Shown in pieces: positions 1 to 8,701 of a stretch of DNA of 64,000 nt. Position 1 is the first letter of the stretch; each line of letters starts with the position of its first letter. Source of the stretch: Rugosimonospora acidiphila. GTDB taxonomy: Bacteria > Actinomycetota > Actinomycetes > Mycobacteriales > Micromonosporaceae. The translations under genes were made by a program, and so were the position numbers. Below the pieces are notes generated by a model. It was not told the DNA's origin. It did no database searches and saw only the letters and a list, made by a program, of their open reading frames with translations. The stretch spans positions 62,001 to 126,000 of the forward strand of contig NZ_BAABJQ010000017.1 in assembly GCF_039543385.1 (NCBI RefSeq), in the 5' to 3' direction.

Positions 1-369
1 GGCATCGACCTGGTGCTGCTCGCCTCGCCGGCCACGCCCCCGGCCCGGCTGGACGAGATCGCCCGGCGCAGCCGCGGCTTCGTGTACACGGTGTCGCTGA
101 TGGGCACCACCGGGGAGCGCGGGCAGCTGGCGGCCTCGGCCACCGAGTTGGCCACCGCGCTCAAGGCGGTCACCGACCGGCCGGTGCTGCTCGGGTTCGG
201 CATCTCCACGCCGGAGCAGGCGGCGCGGGCCGCCCGCCACGCCGACGGGGTCGTGATCGGTGCCGCCATCATGCGGCAGATACTGGACGGCGCGGGGCCG
301 AAGGACGTCGGCGCCTACCTGGCGTCGGTACGCCGGGCACTGGACCGGGAGGATGAACTACCACGATGA
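1..369 (+). CDS. trpA: Tryptophan synthase alpha subunit-like protein, 3' end only
   Basis: The reading frame is open from base 1, so the N-terminus lies outside the window; 122 residues are visible. TrpA cleaves indole-3-glycerol phosphate to indole and glyceraldehyde 3-phosphate in a TIM barrel. The visible part holds the last barrel strands: the segment GFVYTVSLMGTTGER matches the strand-6/loop-6 region, GFGIST matches strand 7, and ADGVVIGAAI matches the phosphate-binding strand-8 loop. The stop overlaps the ATG of the next gene (ATGA), so the GntR regulator is translationally coupled to it. No trpB is visible; it could lie upstream. Whether this is the housekeeping copy or a secondary-metabolism paralogue cannot be decided here. 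Confidence 0.82.
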   Translation, partial: GIDLVLLASPATPPARLDEIARRSRGFVYTVSLMGTTGERGQLAASATELATALKAVTDRPVLLGFGISTPEQAARAARHADGVVIGAAIMRQILDGAGPKDVGAYLASVRRALDREDELPR

Positions 370-1121
370 GCCCCGAGCCCGGACACGAGGCGAGGTACCG
401 CACCATCGCCGCAGACCTCGCCGCGAAGATTCGGTCGGGACACTACGCCCCCGGCGAGGCGCTGCCCGCCCAGCGCGAGCTGAGCGCCTCGTACGGGGTC
501 ACCCTCATGACGCTGCGGCAGGCCCTGCGGCGACTGTCCGATGAGGGGCTGATCGTGCAGCAGGCCGGGCGCGGCACCTTCGTGGCGCCGCCACACCTGG
601 CCTACCAGCTCGGTTCGCTGCGCAGCCTCGCCGACGACCTCAAGGCGCAGGGCCACGAGGTGCGCACCCAGGTGCTGGGCCGGTCGCTGCGCAAGGCGCC
701 CGAGCGCATCGCCGCGGCGCTGCGTACCCCGCCGGGGTCCGTGGCGCTGCGGCTGGAACGGATACGCGAGTTCGCCGGGCGCCCGGCGATCCACCAGGTG
801 TCCTGGGTCCGGGACCCGTACGCGCAGCAGATCCGCGATCGTGACTTCACCGCCGCGTCGCTGTACGGGGCCCTCGCGGACGTGGGGGTCGCGGTCGCCC
901 GGGCATCGGAGACCATCCGGCCCGAGGTGCTGGACGAGGGCATCGCACGGCACCTGGGCGAGCAGCCGGGCCGCCCGGTGTTCGTCAGCGACCGGATCAC
1001 CCACGCGCTGGACGGCACGGCGGTGGTGGTCGACCGCGCGACGATCCTGGGCAGCATGATGGAGGTCCGCACCGAGCGGGCGGCCACCGGCTTGTCAATC
1101 AACTGGGGTGCGGCCGGCTGA
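366..1121 (+). CDS. GntR-family regulator of the HutC/UTRA subclass
   Basis: 251 residues. Residues about 10-75 form a GntR winged helix (ALPAQRELSASYGV then TLRQALRRLSDEGLI, the typical recognition helix and wing). Residues about 90-240 have the length and pattern of a UTRA ligand-binding domain (LRLERIREFAGRPA, then HQVSWV). Such proteins are usually dimeric repressors that bind a small effector. The start ATG overlaps the stop of the trpA-like gene by four bases, so the two are co-translated and the regulator may control that operon. The stop codon lies inside the first unit of a 17-bp tandem repeat. The effector is unknown. Confidence 0.85.
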   Translation: MSPEPGHEARYRTIAADLAAKIRSGHYAPGEALPAQRELSASYGVTLMTLRQALRRLSDEGLIVQQAGRGTFVAPPHLAYQLGSLRSLADDLKAQGHEVRTQVLGRSLRKAPERIAAALRTPPGSVALRLERIREFAGRPAIHQVSWVRDPYAQQIRDRDFTAASLYGALADVGVAVARASETIRPEVLDEGIARHLGEQPGRPVFVSDRITHALDGTAVVVDRATILGSMMEVRTERAATGLSINWGAAG

Positions 1122-1216
1122 AGCGTCTGGCCGGCTGAGGCGCATGGGCGGCTGAGGCGTATGGCCGGCTGAGGCGTATGGCCGGCTCAGGGATGCGGCC
1201 GGCTGAGGGAGGTGGC
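1115..1216 (+). repeat. Six tandem copies of a 17-bp unit
   Basis: Six consecutive 17-mers start at 1115, 1132, 1149, 1166, 1183 and 1200. Copies 3 and 4 are identical (CGGCTGAGGCGTATGGC); the others differ at a few positions. The first copy supplies the stop codon of the GntR gene. The array fills most of the gap to the next gene. Confidence 0.85.
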
Positions 1217-1248
1217 CGTGATCCGGCGGCCGGGGGCATCATGCTCGG

Positions 1249-1767
1249 ATGACCGATCACGACGAGATTCCGGCCGGTGTCGACCGGGACGCGCTGACCG
1301 CGCTGGCCGGCGGGTACCACGCCCGCACCGTGCGCCCGCTGGGCGCCGGCCAGGCCGCCGGGCACCTGGTGAAGTCGTACGCCATCGAGGCGCCCGGCCG
1401 CACCGTGACCGACGAGGACGTTCGGGCGGCCCTGGGCATCACCGCCGATCACCTCGCGACCGCCCGGCTGCGCGGCTCCCTGGGGCTGACCGTGCTGCTG
1501 ATTCACGCCGGTGGCGACGGCGACTACGTGCTGGTGCACACCTGGATCGAGGGATACATGGCCGATTTGGCCGTGTTCACCGGGCCGGCCGGCGATCCCG
1601 CCCAGCTGCGCCCGGGACGGGCCGGCCTGGCGCCGTGCGTGTGGGAGGCAGCGGTGCTGGCGCACGAACGGGACGCGTTCACTCGGCACCTGCTGGCCGG
1701 GGACGGCGTGCTGGACCAGCGGCTGGCCGCGTGGCGTGGCGACGTGCTGGCGGGCGAGGTCCGGTAA
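1249..1767 (+). CDS. Hypothetical protein, 172 residues
   Basis: I do not recognise the family. It is a soluble, acidic-to-neutral protein with no signal peptide or membrane segment. The N-terminal part reads like a small alpha/beta domain, with alternating hydrophobic stretches at LGLTVLLIHAGG and YVLVHTWIEGY; the C-terminal third is helical (HERDAFTRHLLAG). The ATG at 1249 is the first start in frame, but no strong ribosome-binding site precedes it. It stands alone between the 17-bp repeat array and a convergent hydrolase gene. Codon use matches its neighbours, so it is probably a real gene. Confidence 0.6.
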   Translation: MTDHDEIPAGVDRDALTALAGGYHARTVRPLGAGQAAGHLVKSYAIEAPGRTVTDEDVRAALGITADHLATARLRGSLGLTVLLIHAGGDGDYVLVHTWIEGYMADLAVFTGPAGDPAQLRPGRAGLAPCVWEAAVLAHERDAFTRHLLAGDGVLDQRLAAWRGDVLAGEVR

Positions 1768-1855
1768 CGCCCCGGCGGGGACCACCGCGAGCTGTTACGC
1801 ACCCGGCCAACGTCCGGGCGGGCGAACCCGCCCGGACCCCCCCGGGCCGCCCGCC

Positions 1856-2734
1856 CTACCGGTCCTGCAGGTCGCGCAGGGCCTTGACCACCTCTGCGGG
1901 CGCCTCCTCGGCCATGAAGTGGCCGCAGGACACCGTGCGGTGGTCGAGGTCCCGCGTCCAGGCGCGCCACAGCGCCGCCGCGTCGAAGCCCAGTGCCGCG
2001 CCCCAGTCCTGCTGCAGCACGGTCACCGGCATGCTGAGCCGGTTGCCGGCCGCCCGGTCCGTCGTGTCGTGCTCCACGTCGATGAACGCCGAGGCGCGGT
2101 AGTCCGCCACGATCGAGGGGATCGCCGCCCGCGACGCGGCCAGGTAGGCCGCCCGGATGTCGGCCGGGATCGCGTCGGGCCGCCGGGCCCAGATGTCCAG
2201 GAAGTACCCGAAGAACGCGTCGGGGCTGCCGGCGATCAGCCGCTCGGGCAGGCCGGGCGGCTGGGCCATCAGGTACAGGTGGAACCCGACCGCCGCCGAG
2301 GCGCCCCGCATCGCCTCCCACATGTCCAGGGTCGGCAGCACGTCCAGGGAGGCCAGGTGGGTCACCGCCGCCGGGTGATCGAGCCCGGCCCGGATGGCCA
2401 CCAACGCGCCCCGGTCGTGCCCGGCCAGCGCGAACCGCTCGTACCCGAGGGCCCGCGCCGCCGCCACCACGTCGGCGGCCATGACGCGCTTGGCGTAGGT
2501 CAGCCCGTCCGGGTCGGCGGGCTTGTCGCTGTCGCCGTACCCGCGCAGGTCCGGCACGATCACGGTGTGGTCGGCGGCCAGATCGGCGGCCACGTGCCGC
2601 CACATCAGATGGGTCTGCGGGAAGCCATGCAGCAGCACGATCGGGCGGCCCGTGCCGCCGACGGCGACGTTGAGCGCCACCCCCTCGGCGACAGGTACCC
2701 GCTGGTAGTCGAACCCGGTGATTCTCGGTGCCAC
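1856..2734 (-). CDS. Alpha/beta hydrolase, haloalkane/fluoroacetate dehalogenase-like
   Basis: 292 residues from a GTG at 2734, chosen because AAGGA lies seven bases upstream; a start at 2809 would add an implausible N-terminus. The protein has the alpha/beta-hydrolase core: oxyanion-hole motif HGFPQTHLMW, the turn LRGYGDSDKP, and a nucleophile elbow GHDRGA in which the nucleophile is Asp, as in dehalogenases and epoxide hydrolases rather than the Ser of esterases. A final SCGHFM supplies the catalytic His. The cap domain lies between. HGFPQ and GHDRG resemble the fluoroacetate dehalogenase subgroup, but the substrate is not fixed by sequence; an epoxide hydrolase is the alternative. It is a single gene, with no operon partner. 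Confidence 0.8.
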   Translation of the reverse strand: MAPRITGFDYQRVPVAEGVALNVAVGGTGRPIVLLHGFPQTHLMWRHVAADLAADHTVIVPDLRGYGDSDKPADPDGLTYAKRVMAADVVAAARALGYERFALAGHDRGALVAIRAGLDHPAAVTHLASLDVLPTLDMWEAMRGASAAVGFHLYLMAQPPGLPERLIAGSPDAFFGYFLDIWARRPDAIPADIRAAYLAASRAAIPSIVADYRASAFIDVEHDTTDRAAGNRLSMPVTVLQQDWGAALGFDAAALWRAWTRDLDHRTVSCGHFMAEEAPAEVVKALRDLQDR

Positions 2735-2872
2735 GGTGGAGTCCTTCTCGTTCTCGAGACCCGCCCGGATGGCCGGTCCGGAACCAGCGTGCCCGCCGCC
2801 AATCAGCAACCAATCAGCACGCGCTGACCCGATTCCCGGCAGGGCGGCCCCGAAATCCGGGTTTCGGGCCGC

Positions 2873-3793
2873 TTAACGGTCATTGTGGCGGTCGAGGGGA
2901 CTATTCGCCTCGGCCGTTCGCGATTCGTCGCGGGTCGGTGATTCGTCGTGCGTCGGGATGGGACTCGTTGGGGCGGAAGCCGTCCGGGCCAGGGAGGCGA
3001 GCACGCGTAGTTTCTCGTCGCTCTCGCTACCCCGATCCGGGTAGTAGAGGACGAGGAGCAGGTCGTCGACGGGGAGCTTGTCGCGGTGGAGGCGAAGCTC
3101 GCCGACGACGGGATGGTTCACGGTGGTGGTGCCGCCTTCGAGGCTGCGGATGTCGTGGCGCGCCCAGAGGGTGCGAAAGCGCTCGCTGGACAGGGCGAGT
3201 TCGCCGACCAGTTCAACGAATCGCGGATTGTCGACGTCGTCGCCGATGGATCTTCTGAAGGTGGCCACGAATCCTTCCAGGGAACGCGCCCAGTCCTGTT
3301 GGAACGCCTGCTCCTCGGGATCGAGCAGCAGCGACCGCAGGCGGTTTCGCCCGGGCGCGAGGCGCGGGGAGAGTGCCACCGCGAGCTGGTTGGAGGCAAG
3401 CACATCGAACGCCCGCCCCTCCACGAACGCGGGAACCTGCACGCTGGCGAGGAGCTGGTGCAGGCGTGCGGGTACGTGTTCGGGCTTCCGGCGTCGCCGC
3501 GGCGTCGGGTGTGGGGCGGCGAGGCCGAGGAGGTATTCCTGTTCGAGCTCGTCGAGGCGCAGCACCCGGGCCAGCGATTGGAGGACCTGCGCCGAGGGGT
3601 TCTTGTCGCGGCCACGCTCAAGCCGCAGGTAGTAGTCGGCGCTGATGCCGGCGAGCATGGCGAGTTCTTCACGGCGCAGTCCGGGAACGCGACGGTGCGC
3701 GCCCGCGGGAATCCCGGCCTGCTCGGGACTGACCAGCGCCCGCCGGGCGCGCAGATAGCCGCCCAGCAGGTTGGCGCGGTCGTCGTCACTCAC
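2873..3793 (-). CDS. XRE-family regulator with MmyB-like ligand-binding domain
   Basis: 306 residues from a GTG at 3793. A TACGAT box immediately upstream and the lack of a ribosome-binding site suggest a leaderless transcript; starts further upstream (3889) give a proline-rich, unlikely N-terminus. Residues about 5-75 are a Cro/C1-type helix-turn-helix with the signature PGLRREELAMLAGISADYY. The remainder matches the MmyB-like domain that binds fatty-acid-like ligands in related proteins (VLASNQLAVALSP, then FRTLWARHDI and a C-terminal LLLVLYYPD). It is divergent from the SDR at 4008, which is the likely target. Confidence 0.85.
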   Translation of the reverse strand: MSDDDRANLLGGYLRARRALVSPEQAGIPAGAHRRVPGLRREELAMLAGISADYYLRLERGRDKNPSAQVLQSLARVLRLDELEQEYLLGLAAPHPTPRRRRKPEHVPARLHQLLASVQVPAFVEGRAFDVLASNQLAVALSPRLAPGRNRLRSLLLDPEEQAFQQDWARSLEGFVATFRRSIGDDVDNPRFVELVGELALSSERFRTLWARHDIRSLEGGTTTVNHPVVGELRLHRDKLPVDDLLLVLYYPDRGSESDEKLRVLASLARTASAPTSPIPTHDESPTRDESRTAEANSPLDRHNDR

Positions 3794-4007
3794 ATTTTGA
3801 TCGTAGTTCGGCTCCTGCGGCCGAAGGGGGGCCCTGGGAGGACCCGGGAAAACGGGGGCACTGCCCCGGGCCGGGGCGCCGGTCGACACTCAAGGTGTCG
3901 CCCCGGCGCAGGCCGATCCCGTTCCGTCCGGAGGCCGCGGCCGGTACCCGAAACGATCATGCGCGCACGGCCTTGGCGCCGCCGGCGCCCCAACCCAGGA
4001 GCAGCAC

Positions 4008-4769
4008 ATGAACATCACCAACCGCACGGTCTTCATCGCCGGTGCCACCTCGGGGATCGGCCTCGAACTCGCTCGGCGCTTCGCCGCGGCCGGCAGCACG
4101 GTCATCGTCGGTGGCCGGCGGACCGACCTGCTCGACCAGATCGGCGCGGAGGGGTTCGCCACCGTTGCGATCGACGTGACCGATCAGGCCAGCATCGACC
4201 GTGCCCGCGACACGGTCCTCGATGCCCACCCGGACCTCGACACGATCATGACGATGTCCGGGGTCATGATCCCCGAGGATCTCCGTGACCCCGCACACTT
4301 CACGGTCGCGGAGAAGTCCATCGACACCAACCTGCTCGGCACCATCCGCGTCATCGACGCGTTCACCCCGCACCTCATCGCGCGCGGCGCCGGCACGATC
4401 ATCACTGTCACCTCGGGCATCGGGTTCCTGCCGTTCCCGGTCATGCCCAGCTACGCCGCCTCGAAGGCCGGGGTGCACGCCTACTCCGAGGCACTGCGCG
4501 CGCAACTGGACGGGACCGGCGTCGAGGTCGCCGAACTCGTCCCCCCGGCCGTCGCCACCACGCCCGAGCAGGCACAGCTCAACCCCCACGCGCTCGAACT
4601 GGCCGGCTTCGCCACCGAGGTGATGGATCTGCTCCGGACCGACCCCACGCCGCACGAGATCCTCGTGAAGGGTGTGCTGATGCACCGGTGGGCTGAGCGC
4701 GACGGCACCTACGACGAGTTGGTCGCCCAGCGCTCGCGGGCACTGGCGATGCTCTCGGGCCGGCAGTGA
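4008..4769 (+). CDS. Short-chain dehydrogenase/reductase (DltE-like SDR)
   Basis: 253 residues. Classical SDR features are intact: cofactor motif GATSGIG at residues about 11-17, a basic residue after strand 2 (GGRRTD) favouring NADP(H), the catalytic Ser in TVTSGIG, and YAASK with catalytic Tyr and Lys. Instead of the usual NNAG it has TMSGVM. AGGAG lies seven bases before the ATG. It is divergent from the MmyB-like regulator at 3793, a pairing seen again twice in this window. The substrate is unknown. Confidence 0.85.
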   Translation: MNITNRTVFIAGATSGIGLELARRFAAAGSTVIVGGRRTDLLDQIGAEGFATVAIDVTDQASIDRARDTVLDAHPDLDTIMTMSGVMIPEDLRDPAHFTVAEKSIDTNLLGTIRVIDAFTPHLIARGAGTIITVTSGIGFLPFPVMPSYAASKAGVHAYSEALRAQLDGTGVEVAELVPPAVATTPEQAQLNPHALELAGFATEVMDLLRTDPTPHEILVKGVLMHRWAERDGTYDELVAQRSRALAMLSGRQ

Positions 4770-4788
4770 GTACGCGCGTCATCGCCGC

Positions 4789-5367
4789 TCAGTGCCACCG
4801 GAACACGAAGCTGAAGTCCTGCGCGCGGCGCCCGGTCAGGCTGTGTTCCGAAACGATCCGTCCGTCGGCGATGCGCCTCCTGACCTCGGCCCGCGACAGC
4901 TTCACGCCCATCGCGATGAGCGCCGCCGCCCCGATCGGGATGCGTTGTCCGAAGTGGACGCTGACCTCGAGGATGTCGGCCTTGGGAAGCTCTACGGGGC
5001 TCAGCTCCAGCGTCCACGCATCGGTCCAGTCGAGCGCGATGTCGTTGCGGTGCGCCAGCGCGGGATCGGCCAGCAGCTTCGCCGCGAGCGGGGCAGCGTT
5101 GTCGTGGAAGCCGTCGAGCATCGTGGGCGGGATGGAACGAACGTGGACTCGTTCCAGCACCGTCAGCTTGACCGTCTCGCCGCACCCGACGCACAGCGCC
5201 AAAAGCCAGACGTCGAGCAGCTTGTGGTTCGCGTTGACCCGGAATTTCCCATGAGTTCGGTACTGCGTCGAGGGGCAGGTCCGGCAGCGGCGCCGGATAA
5301 TCGGGAAGTCTGTCGCACGTACGAGCCACTGCGTCGTGGCGCGCACGAGGAAGGTGTTTTCGTGCAC
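4789..5367 (-). CDS. DUF1062-family protein
   Basis: 192 residues. The N-terminal half carries two CxxC pairs (RRCRTC and LCVGCG) that look like a zinc ribbon, separated by the conserved block KFRVNANHKLLDVWLLALC, which is the hallmark of DUF1062. The C-terminal half has an S4-like segment (GVKLSRAEVRRRIADGRI), a short RNA-binding module also present in this family. The biochemical role is unknown. It is convergent with the SDR at 4008-4769. Confidence 0.75.
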   Translation of the reverse strand: MHENTFLVRATTQWLVRATDFPIIRRRCRTCPSTQYRTHGKFRVNANHKLLDVWLLALCVGCGETVKLTVLERVHVRSIPPTMLDGFHDNAAPLAAKLLADPALAHRNDIALDWTDAWTLELSPVELPKADILEVSVHFGQRIPIGAAALIAMGVKLSRAEVRRRIADGRIVSEHSLTGRRAQDFSFVFRWH

Positions 5368-5892
5368 CAGGAAAGGCCAATCGGCTGCGAGACCGTCGTT
5401 GAGACGTCGGCGCGGCGCGGCTGGGCCGCGGCGCCGGTTCGAGTCGCGGGTGCCGGGAAGCGGGCAGCCGGACGTCGATGACCTGCCGAGGGCACGCGCA
5501 AGCAGCCCGGCGGCGCGGCGGCGCTACCCGGCCACGGACCCGTCGGGGCCTGGCGTGCCTTCTCGGCGCGATGAGCGTCTCAGCTGGTGTACAACGGCCC
5601 TGTCCCTTGAGGCGGCACACATGGGCGCCGGTCGGCGCCTCCTGGATGACGGCATGACGGTAATGCCGGTCGGTGGTGCCACGCCACCGGATTACGCCCC
5701 TGACCAAACCGGGCCGCTCGACGGAACCGGGCGCCTGGGTTTACCGGTCGCCGGCCGGGTACCTCGGCAGGTCGAGCTCCAGCGCGGGCGTGGTGGGCCG
5801 CGCGGAAATCTCGGCGAAAAATCTTGGCGCGAGCCTGTAGTAGAGCCGCTCGCCCGATCGTCATCCAGGTGACGAACGGAGAGGAGAGCGCC
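5368..5892. other. 525-bp gap without a convincing gene
   Basis: Open frames here are short and have no recognisable product. The last 70 bases before 5893 should hold the promoter of the SRPBCC-YCII-sigma operon, but I could not identify convincing -35/-10 boxes. Confidence 0.5.
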
Positions 5893-6396
5893 ATGGATGT
5901 GGTCACCGGTGCGCAGGTGGCCGTCGGGCTGACGGTCCCCGTGTCGCGGGAGCGGATGTGGGAGCTGATCACCGCGGTGGAGCGGATCGGCGAATGGAGT
6001 CCGGAGACGATCGGGGGCAGCTGGGACGAGCCTGCGCGAGTCCCGGCCGCGGGTACCCGGTTCACCGCCCACAACCGCTTCCCGGACGGACAAATCGGTA
6101 CGGTGACCTGCGTGATTACCGAAGCGCGGCCACCGAGCGCCTTCGCCTGGACCGTGCTCGATGCCGGCGGCCTGGTCGGCTCGGCATGGCGGTACGAGCT
6201 TCGCGAGGGCGTCGAGCCGGGAACCACGCTCGTGTACCACTCGTTCACGCACGGGCCCGGCATGACCGGCGCCAGGACCCGGGCCGAGGCGGACCCTCAG
6301 GAACTCGGTACGCGTCTGGTCACCCTGTGCCGCAACATGACCACCACGATCGGCGCGATGGCCGCCACCACTACCGCGATGGGAGCATCCCGATGA
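5893..6396 (+). CDS. SRPBCC (START-like) domain protein
   Basis: 167 residues from the ATG at 5893, preceded by GAGGAGAG; an upstream in-frame start at 5824 lacks such a site. The protein has the polyketide-cyclase/START-like pattern: a first strand VGLTVPVSRERMWELI, then GEWSPET, a central FTAHNRF and GTVTCVITEARPPSAFAW. These beta-grip proteins bind hydrophobic ligands. The stop overlaps the ATG of the YCII gene (ATGA), giving an operon of SRPBCC, YCII and ECF sigma genes. Confidence 0.75.
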   Translation: MDVVTGAQVAVGLTVPVSRERMWELITAVERIGEWSPETIGGSWDEPARVPAAGTRFTAHNRFPDGQIGTVTCVITEARPPSAFAWTVLDAGGLVGSAWRYELREGVEPGTTLVYHSFTHGPGMTGARTRAEADPQELGTRLVTLCRNMTTTIGAMAATTTAMGASR

Positions 6397-6731
6397 AGTA
6401 CCTCATGCTCGTCTGCGTCGACCCGAACTACACGCCCGGCCAGGAGGAGGGCGCCCCGGACGTGGACGACTGGGTCAACGAGATGGACGGTAAAGGCATC
6501 CGGCTGATGGGCAGCCGCACCCGACCGGCCAGCGACGCCACCACGGTGCGCGTGCGCGACCGGGAGGTGCTGCTGACCGACGGCCCGTACGCGGAGACCA
6601 AAGACCTGATCGCCGGCTTCGACGTCCTGGACTGCGCCGACCTCGACGAGGCGATCGAGGTCGCGTCCAAGCATCCGATGGCGTGGGCCGGAGTGATCGA
6701 GCTGCGCCCGTTCTGGGTCGACGAGGATTAG
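6393..6731 (+). CDS. YCII/DGPF-family protein
   Basis: 112 residues. It carries the DGPF-type motif (here DGPYAETK) after a strand VLLTDG and begins MKYLMLVCVD, as usual for YCII-related proteins. The fold is a small ferredoxin-like dimer; the role is unproven. Proteins of this family characteristically sit beside ECF42 sigma factors, which is the case here: it is coupled by ATGA to the gene before it and followed 11 bases later by the sigma gene. Confidence 0.85.
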   Translation: MKYLMLVCVDPNYTPGQEEGAPDVDDWVNEMDGKGIRLMGSRTRPASDATTVRVRDREVLLTDGPYAETKDLIAGFDVLDCADLDEAIEVASKHPMAWAGVIELRPFWVDED

Positions 6732-6742
6732 TGTGAGGCCCG

Positions 6743-7960
6743 GTGTCGGAAGAGGTTAAGGTCCGGATCGCCGGGATCTACGCCGACGGTTGGAGCCGGG
6801 TCGTGGCCACCATGATCCGGTTCACCGGCGGTCGCTGGGACCTGGCCGAGGAGTGCGCGCAGGACGCGTTCGCGCAGGCACTCCAGAGGTGGCCGGAGTC
6901 GGGTGTCCCGGATCAACCACTGGCGTGGCTGACCACCACGGCCCGCAACCGCGCCACCGACCGGTTGCGGCGCGCGTCCATGGAGGCGGCAAAACTGCGA
7001 GAGGTGGCCGCCATGGAGCCGGAACCGCGATGCTACACCCGCGACAGTCAGATCCCGGACGAGCGTCTCGAGCTCATGTTCACCTGCTGCCACCCGTCGC
7101 TGAACCTCGACGCGCAGGTGGCGTTGACCCTGCGGAGCCTGGCCGGGATGAGTACCGGCGAGATCGCCCGCGCGTTCCTGGTGCCGGAGCGCACCATGAG
7201 CCAACGCCTCTTCCGGGCCAAGCAAAAGATCGCACACGCGAGCATCCCGTTCCGGGTGCCACCCGGGCATCTGTTGCCGGAGCGCCTTCCGGCCATCCTC
7301 CACGTGCTCTATCTGCTGTTCAACGAGGGGTACGGCGACCCGAACAAGTCCCGGCTGTGCGGGGAGGCCATCCGGCTGGCCCGGGTACTGGCGGCGTTGA
7401 TGCCCGATGAGCCCGAGGCGCACGGGATGCTCGCGCTCATGCTGCTGCACGATGCCCGACGGCCGGCCCGCACCGGTCCGGGCGGCGATCTGGTCACCCT
7501 GGAGGAGCAGGACCGCTCGCTGTGGGACCAGGCTCAGATCGCCGAAGGTGCCGCGATCATCGAGCGGGCGCTGCGCCGGCGCCGGGCGGGCCCGTTCCAG
7601 ATCCAGGCGGCCATCGCGGCGTGCCACGCCACGGCCCCGGTCGCGGCCGCGACCGACTGGCCCCAGATTGTCGGGTTGTATCAGCAGCTCGCGCGCGTGG
7701 CGCCCAGTGTGATCGTGGACCTGAATCGTGCCGCGGCGATCGGCATGGCCGACGGCCCCGAGGCGGCGTTGCCACTGGTTGACGCGATCGTCGAGACCGG
7801 ACAGCTCAACGACTACTACCTGCTGCACGCGACCCGGGCGGACCTGCTGCGGCGGCTGGGCCGCAGCGCGGAGGCCGCGGAGAGCTACCGTGCCGCCCTC
7901 GACATCGCCCCGACCGAGGCCGAGCGCCGGTTTCTTCGCAGTCGACTGGCGGTCTGCTGA
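6743..7960 (+). CDS. ECF42-group RNA polymerase sigma factor with C-terminal helical extension
   Basis: 405 residues, more than twice the length of a simple ECF sigma factor. Sigma region 2 is at residues about 15-75 (DLAEECAQDAFAQAL, then LAWLTTTARNRATDRLRR) and region 4 at about 110-180 (VALTLRSLAGMSTGEIARAF and SQRLFRAKQKI). The rest is a TPR-like extension (LHVLYLLFNEGY, then DYYLLHATRADLLRRLG), typical of ECF42. These factors lack an anti-sigma partner and are thought to be controlled through the extension. The GTG start follows the YCII gene by 11 bases. Confidence 0.9.
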   Translation: MSEEVKVRIAGIYADGWSRVVATMIRFTGGRWDLAEECAQDAFAQALQRWPESGVPDQPLAWLTTTARNRATDRLRRASMEAAKLREVAAMEPEPRCYTRDSQIPDERLELMFTCCHPSLNLDAQVALTLRSLAGMSTGEIARAFLVPERTMSQRLFRAKQKIAHASIPFRVPPGHLLPERLPAILHVLYLLFNEGYGDPNKSRLCGEAIRLARVLAALMPDEPEAHGMLALMLLHDARRPARTGPGGDLVTLEEQDRSLWDQAQIAEGAAIIERALRRRRAGPFQIQAAIAACHATAPVAAATDWPQIVGLYQQLARVAPSVIVDLNRAAAIGMADGPEAALPLVDAIVETGQLNDYYLLHATRADLLRRLGRSAEAAESYRAALDIAPTEAERRFLRSRLAVC

Positions 7961-7984
7961 CCGGGCGTCCTTTGCCGACGGTCA

Positions 7985-8632
7985 CTAACCGATGGCTGCG
8001 GTGCGTGTCGTCAGATCGTCATCGGTGATGGTTCGCAGCGCACGGCAGGGCGTTCCCACGGCGACCACCATGGGAGGGATGTCCCGGCTGACGACGCTGC
8101 CCGCGCCGATGACGGATCCGTATCCGATCCGGACCCCGGGCAGGACGACGGCATTGCTGCCGATCCAAACCTTGTCTTCGATCACGATCGACTCCGAGAA
8201 CCGCGCGTAGTCAACCCGGCGGGCCGGATGAACCGGGTGTCCCGTTGTCGTCAGCGTCACGCTGGGCGCGATCATGACGCCGTCGCCGATGCGGATCTCG
8301 ACGTCGTCGACGAAGGTGAGATTGACGTTTCCGAAGAAGTCGTCGCCGATATGAACGTTACTGCCAAACCCGGCGTGGAAGGGCGGGAGCAGTACGGTGC
8401 GCTCTCCCACCGAGCCGAGGATGGCGACAAGTAACGACCGTCGCCGGTCGGCTTCGCCGGGCGGCGTGTGGTTGTACTCGAAGATGAGATCGGTACGCCG
8501 CGAGGAAGTCTGGAACGCCGCTTCCGACTCGGTGTAGATGAGGCCCTGACGAATCCGATCCAAGACCTCTTGCTCATCACCGTGCGGCACGTTGCGACTC
8601 TTCCTTCCATCCGTACCAAGTTCAGCGAACAT
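7985..8632 (-). CDS. Maltose/galactoside O-acetyltransferase-like hexapeptide-repeat enzyme
   Basis: 215 residues if the ATG at 8632 is used; a TTG at 8656 is possible. The N-terminal helical part (EEADRRR-like, here GEADRRRSLL) and the left-handed beta-helix repeats (VHIGDDFFGN, IRIGDGVMIAP, VWIGSNAVVLPGVRIGYGSVIGAGSVV) match the LacA/Maa/NodL acetyltransferases, which transfer acetyl from acetyl-CoA to a sugar hydroxyl. The TTGHPVHP segment contains the catalytic His. The tail DIPPMVVAVGTPCRAL is the usual CoA-binding end. It is convergent with the sigma-factor gene. Confidence 0.85.
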   Translation of the reverse strand: MFAELGTDGRKSRNVPHGDEQEVLDRIRQGLIYTESEAAFQTSSRRTDLIFEYNHTPPGEADRRRSLLVAILGSVGERTVLLPPFHAGFGSNVHIGDDFFGNVNLTFVDDVEIRIGDGVMIAPSVTLTTTGHPVHPARRVDYARFSESIVIEDKVWIGSNAVVLPGVRIGYGSVIGAGSVVSRDIPPMVVAVGTPCRALRTITDDDLTTRTAAIG

Positions 8633-8701
8633 GATCTCTACAGCAGGGTACGGCAACTACCAACGAGGTTGGGACGACCGCACCACCGAAGCGTCTTGCG
8701 G

